From: Austropuccinia psidii
Lineage: Eukaryota > Basidiomycota > Pucciniomycetes > Pucciniales > Sphaerophragmiaceae
Length of the DNA: 64,000 nucleotides
Direction of reading: 5' to 3'
NCBI GenBank assembly: GCA_023105745.1
Contig: JALGQZ010000009.1
Span: forward strand, 32,974,409 to 33,038,408
A program made the translations under genes and the position numbers. The notes beneath the pieces were generated by a model. That model searched no databases and was not told where the DNA came from. It was given only the letters and a program-made list of their open reading frames with translations. Shown one piece after another: positions 62,024 through 64,000 of the stretch. How positions within the stretch are numbered: the first letter of the stretch is position 1; every line of letters begins with the position of its first letter.

Positions 62024-63587
62024 TGTCACAACCATGGAAATACACCCTCTTGGACCTCATTATGGCATATCCATGCCATATCCAATATATGGCAATTTGG
62101 CCATATCCATAATCATTGGCCAAATTGGCCATTGTCATGTTTTATGGCCTTAATGGTCATTTTATCATCTGGGGGCCACCCTGGCCCCTTCACCATCATC
62201 AAGCCATCCTAGGCTGTCTTTTTGCTTGTGGGCATCTTGGGTATTTTCCATACAACAGGGAAAATACATCCCAAAATCCTGTATTTGGCTTTTTAAGCTT
62301 TTAATACAGTTTGCGCACTTTGAGGCAGTTTGCACACTTTGATGCATTTTGTGCACTTTTGCGCATTTGGCTGGATTAAGCCATTTAGGCCATATTTCTC
62401 ATGTATTATGTGAAATATGCCTAAAAGGCCATATCAGGCCTTTTGGAGCTTAACTGCCAGATTTGTGCATTTTGAGCACTTTTGCGCATTTTTGTGCACT
62501 TTGACACAAATACAGTTTTAAAGCTGTATTTAGCCAAAAACCCAAAAATGGCCAAATCACTCAAAGATACTTTCTCACCTCTGAAGCCTTCCAAAACCCA
62601 AATTTCATTCATATCCTCCTGACATCACCTCAAAAGACCTTTGGCCCATTTCAACCTTCAATAACCAAAAGTGCTATATATGGTGTTATACACCATTATG
62701 CATCTTTTTTCAGCAGCAATCCAATGGCGGAAATTTCAAATTTTTATTTCAACCTTTCAACATGTCATCAAGGCACACCTTCCAGAGGATTCATCAAGGC
62801 TCAAGGGCAAGTGTCATAATCTCAAATAACAATGACGCCATCAAGCAATCAATGGTTCTTCTCACTCACAGTATTGCTCCAAGGGAATACTGGCTGTTCA
62901 TTCTCAAGGGATATTCAAGAAGCAGTTCCAAAACCAGTTGTCAAGTGTCAATGCTCCATCAATTCTACTTGGAAACCATATTCATTTCAATACATTCTGG
63001 ATTTATCAAGACCTGTATTTCAATCATACATCATGGGAAAATCATTCAACACAGTTCATTTCCCAATCTGGCAAGGTATACACTCCATCAGAAAATCAAT
63101 ACGGCTTCCAGTATTCAATACAGGACCACTGCTAGGCGGGGGGGTAAAGCTCTCAGCTTTTCACATAAACCAGCCTCCTTTGACCCTGGGGGGTTTTTTC
63201 CCCAGTTAATTAATATATTTTGATTTCATTTTATCTTCAATTATCTTACCATTTTTGTTAAGTGAATACTGATATTATCAAGTCAGTAATTTAGCACCTT
63301 TTCTCATTTCTTTCTTTGCCTGTCAATTGATATTTGGTGGTCATATCCTTACTAATTCCATTGTTCATTTTGGCAGGTTGAACAGTGATTAAGGACTTAC
63401 TTGGTTGGCTCTTTGGCCATTTGGCTTCTCATTTCTCTTATTGCATCTCATCTTTGTACTTTCATCCTTCTTAGATAAATTTATTCTTTTATTTTATTTT
63501 CTTTATTCTTTGGAGTCTTCCAAGTGAGTTCCCTGATTGCTGAGTGCCAGGCCACTCTTTGTTTTCTGTCCAAGAGCCCCTGTGACA
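62024..63587 (+). repeat. Solo LTR E1
   Basis: 1564 bp, TGTCACAACC...CCCTGTGACA, with a perfect CTTAC target duplication (62019-62023 and 63588-63592). Removing it restores the B3 gag frame between KPLT and the following W. TATATAT at 62675. The 153-codon ORF at 62762-63223 lies inside and has no family resemblance that I recognise. Confidence 0.92.
62311..62505. repeat. Degenerate TTTGTGCACTTT repeats in E1
   Basis: About nine variants of TTTG(C/T)GCA(C/T)TTT in two clusters (62311-62365 and 62465-62505), with GGCC-containing sequence between them. Confidence 0.6.
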
Positions 63588-64000
63588 CTTACTTGGTTCC
63601 TAAAACAGAAATACAGATTATCTGCCTTACACCCAGATATGTCTGACTCTATGATTAATATGAAAATATTAAAAAAATGTGGAGCAGGACTAAAACATGC
63701 TATCAAGTGCAGATGTCTAGAACCCTTTTCAACAGAAAATACATCAATTCCATGGAAGAGATCATTACTAGGACAAAAACTGGTAAAACCTGAACTTGCA
63801 TCCATATGGAATCCAAAATGGTCTCAAAAACTTCCAGAGAATATAAGAAGCATGAAAGACCTGTCTCAAAGTGTCATAAATGTGGAAGCACCTCAAATTT
63901 AGCCAACACTTGCACCAAGAAGACAAATATTAATGAAGTTCAAGTCATTGAAGAAGCTCAGTGTACTGAAGAGAAAGAGGAATCTGACCTAGATTCTGCA
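63588..64000 (+). pseudogene. B3 gag, second part (runs off window)
   Basis: Continues Gag after E1 with [21 protein letters not shown] and, near 63870, the zinc knuckle. The knuckle His is now Asn (CHKC...SNLANTC). A frame change lies between these blocks. Confidence 0.85.

Larger units (their letters stand above)
57842..64000 (+). mobile_element. Ty3/gypsy element B3 (family B), partial and decayed
   Basis: 5' LTR, doubled primer binding site, accessory exons and gag to the zinc knuckle. Pol and the 3' LTR lie beyond the window. The left flank is AGGAA (57837-57841); the partner copy is not visible. Gag is interrupted by solo LTR E1 and by stops. It is more diverged than B1 and B2. Confidence 0.9.

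Noticed and set aside
62762..63223. 153-codon ORF, with two other overlapping ORFs
   Set aside because: It lies wholly inside solo LTR E1, starts without element context, is Ser/His/Ile-rich and has no recognisable motif.

Overview
The window is AT-rich eukaryotic DNA made almost entirely of transposable elements. I see no host gene, tRNA, rRNA or CRISPR array. The gag-pol polyproteins are Ty3/gypsy chromoviruses with a C-terminal chromodomain-like tail. Predicted introns are short (63-68 bp) with GT-AG ends and CTNAY-type branch sites, which fits a basidiomycete. From memory, the family A polyprotein closely resembles highly repeated proteins of the myrtle rust Austropuccinia psidii, so a rust fungus (Pucciniales) is my best guess. 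I could not run a search to confirm it.

Layout. 1-5233: a pol-less family A gypsy remnant (A2) cut by a family B LTR. 5234-18442: old AT-rich DNA holding PIF/Harbinger transposase shards (13.2-13.6 and 18.0-18.4 kb) on either side of a divergent tandem array of about 340-bp units (14.15-16.65 kb). 18443-55662: a dead Ty1/copia element (C1, minus strand) that landed in the 3' part of the Harbinger transposase; Harbinger sequence resumes at 55669. C1 was itself invaded by gypsy A1 (20388-30078, +), gypsy B2 (30110-50715, +) and a solo LTR D (52181-54132). B2 was in turn split inside its 5' LTR by gypsy B1 (31884-42269, minus). The order Harbinger > copia > B2 > B1 is supported at each step by target-site duplications. 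57198-57841: a fragment of an E-family LTR, interrupted by B3 (57842 to beyond the window end), whose gag carries a solo LTR E1 (62024-63587).

B1 is the one intact element: a single 1900-codon gag-pol ORF, two 1920-bp LTRs with about six differences by eye, and a perfect ACACG target duplication. It may be recently active. A1, B2 and B3 are broken by stops and frameshifts.

The most unusual signal is in the leader and 5' part of gag in families A and B. A second, structured reading frame of about 280-330 codons overlaps the disordered N-terminus of Gag in another frame. It becomes continuous only if short introns are removed. The gag ATG lies 49-52 nt inside the first of these introns, so unspliced RNA would make Gag-Pol and spliced RNA would make the other protein. 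The upstream acceptor leaves TG as the first two bases of the exon, and the candidate donor leaves A, so splicing would also build the ATG. The arrangement is seen in A1, B1, B2 and (decayed) B3. All of this is read from sequence; no expression has been shown.
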